Origin: Qiania dongpingensis
GTDB lineage: Bacteria; Bacillota; Clostridia; Lachnospirales; Lachnospiraceae
NCBI RefSeq assembly: GCF_014337195.1
Contig: NZ_CP060634.1
Location: 2,108,001 to 2,172,000 of the forward strand
Length of the DNA stretch: 64,000 nucleotides
Direction: 5' to 3'
Position 1 is the first letter of the stretch, and the number at the start of each line of letters is the position of its first letter. The position numbers and the translations under genes are program-made. This document shows, one piece after another, positions 62,534-64,000 of the stretch. Under the pieces are notes generated by a model, which did not search any database, had not been told where the DNA came from, and saw nothing but the letters and a program-made list of their open reading frames with translations.

Positions 62534-63243
62534 ATACTTTTTGGAATCATTTTAGTAAATTCCGATTACGCTCCAGTTAGGCACCGGCAGAAGTTCCGGA
62601 CCGTCACGATTTCGGTTCGCTGGCGACGCAGGGGCCGCTTTATCCCCGCTTCAGGAGTACCGCTCACATGTCGACGGAAAATCCGGATGATTTTCCATCT
62701 TCGGTTCGCCCAGAAACGGAATCGGTATTTTTCGTTTCTGCCTCCCTCCGCCTGGGGAACACCGGCCGCTGCCCTGCGGCGCTCACCTTTAGGCCGGCCC
62801 GGAATCTTTCTGCCGGTATTCTTTCTGCCGCACCGTTTCAGACGACTTCCGTTCCCTTGATTCCAGAAAAGGATCGGATATCCACACGGCCCGCGCGCCT
62901 AACGGCAGCGGGCTACGGCAGACCGCCCCAATAGCTTTTGAGGCAAACGGAAGATACGTTGGTGCGGGAGGAGGAAGGATCCGATCCTATCGTAAGGCGA
63001 GCACCGCAGAGCCGTTAGCAGGCTCTTCCCGGCCGCAGGGAGGTAAAAACCGAATCTCATGCAGGTTTTTATTGAAATCTGACATGGAAAAATATCGATT
63101 TATCCATGTCAGTTGGAAAGGACCGACTGGAGGCCGTAAAGAACCTGGTTACGGCTGCCAGCGAGCCGCCTGGATGGAATCGGATTTCCTCCTGCCTCAT
63201 CTGGTTGTAAAGATACGCTTGTTTTAAAGATATTTAAAGGTAG
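62534..63243 (+). repeat. R2: large structured dispersed repeat, copy 2
   Basis: Same element and orientation as R1. It begins ATACTTTTTGGAATC and ends near TAAAGGTAG (63235-63243), whose reverse complement resembles the left end. It has the covarying hairpins GGAAAATC/GATTTTCC (62676-62696) and CTGACATGGA/TCCATGTCAG (63079-63112). Short reading frames occur in both copies (48585-48794 and 62668-62934) but base changes fall at all codon positions and no ribosome site precedes them, so I do not call them genes. Confidence 0.8.
62969..63193 (+). ncRNA. R2 3' domain: candidate structured RNA
   Basis: Closed by AGGAGGAA (62969-62976) with TTCCTCCT (63186-63193) and by 62979-62991 (ATCCGATCCTATC) with 63173-63185, 13 positions with one mismatch and one G-U. 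The corresponding R1 stem has different bases on the left strand but still pairs, and the outer part differs in length, so the fold rather than the sequence is kept. Confidence 0.6.
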
Positions 63244-63251
63244 GATACAAA

Positions 63252-63318
63252 ATACTTTTTGGAATCATTTTTAATTACTTCCGATTAAGCTTCAATTAAA
63301 CACCGGCCGCCGCCCTGA
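63252..63318 (+). repeat. R3: deleted remnant of the same repeat
   Basis: Starts ATACTTTTTGGAATC like R2 (8 nt beyond the end of R2), reads through the CCGATTAAGCTTCAATTAAACACCGG left region, then jumps to CCGCCGCCCTG, which corresponds to the CGGCCGCTGCCCTG block about 170 nt further into R1/R2. The junction is at the shared ACACCGGC, so an internal deletion by short homology explains it. Confidence 0.65.
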
Positions 63319-63370
63319 AAACGTGCTGTCTCACTGAATTTAGTATAGCATAAATATTAAAAAAAGGAAA

Positions 63371-63399
63371 CTAAAATTTAGAGAATACTAAATATTTAG
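63371..63399. promoter_or_regulatory. Two palindromic operator-like sites before dhaK
   Basis: CTAAAATTTAG (63371-63381) and CTAAATATTTAG (63388-63399). A third identical CTAAAATTTAG lies at 63537-63547, beyond the promoter. GAATTTAGTATAG near 63336 is a further half match. The symmetry suggests one regulator binding on both sides of the dhaK promoter. Confidence 0.6.
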
Positions 63400-63483
63400 A
63401 AAAACAAACCTGGCTGGATATGGGAAATATGTATAAAGAAAGAAGAAACAAAAGATCATAATAATAAAATATGACGGAAAAAC

Positions 63484-63547
63484 TTGACAAGAGATAAAGT
63501 TCTTGCTAGTATAAAATTAAATTGAGTAAGCTGGAACTAAAATTTAG
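63484..63547 (+). promoter_or_regulatory. dhaK promoter with downstream operator
   Basis: TTGACA (63484-63489) with TAGTAT at 63507-63512 (17-nt spacer) or TATAAA at 63510-63515. The palindrome CTAAAATTTAG (63537-63547) lies just after the expected start, a position for repression. Confidence 0.6.
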
Positions 63548-63574
63548 TAATCATGACAAATCGGAGGGTTTAGG

Positions 63575-64000
63575 ATGAAAAAAATTATCAACGCACCGGA
63601 AAACTATGTGGATGAGATGCTGGAGGGTATTTATGTAGCCCACCCTGATCTGGTGACTTATGTGAACGACGACCTGCGCTGCCTGGTCACGGCCAATAAA
63701 AAGGAAGGAAAAGTAGGCATCGCGACGGGCGGCGGGTCCGGACATCTTCCCCTGTTCCTGGGTTATGTGGGAAGAGGCATGCTGGATGGCTGCTGTGTGG
63801 GCGATGTGTTCCAGTCCCCCAGCTCTGAACAAATGCTGGCAGTTACGAAGTCTATTGATTCCGGCGCAGGTGTTCTTTATATTTATGGAAATTACAACGG
63901 AGATATTTTCAACTTTGACATGGCGGCTGAGATGGCCGAGTTTGAGGATGGAATCCGGGTGGAAAGTGTCCTCGGGGCCGACGATGTCGCTTCCGGTCCT
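63575..64000 (+). CDS. dhaK: Dihydroxyacetone kinase DhaK subunit or homologue (incomplete)
   Basis: The first 142 codons are inside the window; the gene continues past the end. MKKIINAPENYVDEMLEGIYVAHPDL begins the DAK1/DhaK domain; GIATGGGSGHLPLFLGYVG near 49 is the substrate-loop signature with the Gly-Gly-Gly and His that DhaK uses to bind dihydroxyacetone covalently (the active His comes later), and VFQSPSSEQML and YIYGNYNGDIFNFDMAAE near 108-124 follow. Start behind CGGAGGG. In the PTS-linked form DhaL and DhaM follow; this cannot be seen. The protein could be a sugar-kinase paralogue rather than the glycerol-pathway enzyme. Confidence 0.88.
   Translation, partial: MKKIINAPENYVDEMLEGIYVAHPDLVTYVNDDLRCLVTANKKEGKVGIATGGGSGHLPLFLGYVGRGMLDGCCVGDVFQSPSSEQMLAVTKSIDSGAGVLYIYGNYNGDIFNFDMAAEMAEFEDGIRVESVLGADDVASGP

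Overview
The window is a contiguous, densely coded chromosomal segment of a Gram-positive anaerobe of the class Clostridia, most likely a Lachnospiraceae member. The evidence is the mix of families (DUF3798 lipoprotein with a split sugar-type ABC transporter, DUF4250, a DUF5716/DUF5717-like pair, a collagen-like BclA-type protein, an Ile T-box before ileS, an L10 leader, CIRCE control of clpB), strong GGAGG ribosome-binding sites, TTGACA/TATAAT promoters and about 50% GC. No rRNA, tRNA, prophage or CRISPR array was seen.

Layout. 1-2.2 kb: the start of a lipoprotein gene, a hypoxanthine/uracil-DNA glycosylase and an AI-2E-type membrane protein. 2.3-11.9 kb: one operon coding a ureohydrolase, an M20 amidohydrolase, a DUF3798 lipoprotein, a sugar-type ABC ATPase, two permeases and an M38-type amidohydrolase. 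It is preceded by a short leader that can fold as terminator or antiterminator and followed by a convergent LysR gene; it looks like import plus hydrolysis of an amide or guanidino compound. 13-21.6 kb: a collagen-like protein, an orphan acyl carrier protein, ClpB behind a CIRCE operator, DUF4250, a polysaccharide deacetylase, RarA, TcdA and an ECF sigma/anti-sigma pair. 21.7-27.9 kb: a very large repeat-type protein, an Hsp70/actin-fold protein and a helical-repeat protein, translationally coupled to aroK. 27.9-33.3 kb: a GGDEF-EAL protein, a regulator with two GntR helix-turn-helix domains, and aroE-aroD. 33.5-36.8 kb: an XRE/membrane-protein pair with its own operator, then TRAP transporter subunits DctQ and DctM without a DctP gene, behind a long structured leader. 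36.8-43.5 kb: a two-component system divergent from two lipoproteins and a three-gene FtsX-type ABC exporter. 43.5-47.6 kb: an ATPase pseudogene and a His-rich metal P-type ATPase with an ArsR/SmtB-like operator. 47.6-57.7 kb: a GNAT gene, repeat copy R1, a MerR regulator, T-box-ileS, glgP and mgtE. 57.8-61.4 kb: rpmG-secE-nusG-rplK-rplA-rplJ-rplL. The end holds a LacI regulator, repeat copy R2, remnant R3 and the start of dhaK.

The most unusual feature is a pair of about 700-bp intergenic repeats (R1 48449-49176, R2 62534-63243) in the same orientation. They are not protein coding by substitution pattern. They carry compensatory base changes in hairpins and a conserved pairing that closes a 3' domain of about 230 nt, so they look like a dispersed, large structured RNA or an RNA-bearing miniature mobile element. 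A third, internally deleted copy (R3) directly follows R2. Other leads are the attenuator before the ureohydrolase operon, the TRAP leader with a 15-codon ORF and two terminators, and the DUF5717/DUF5716-like cluster.
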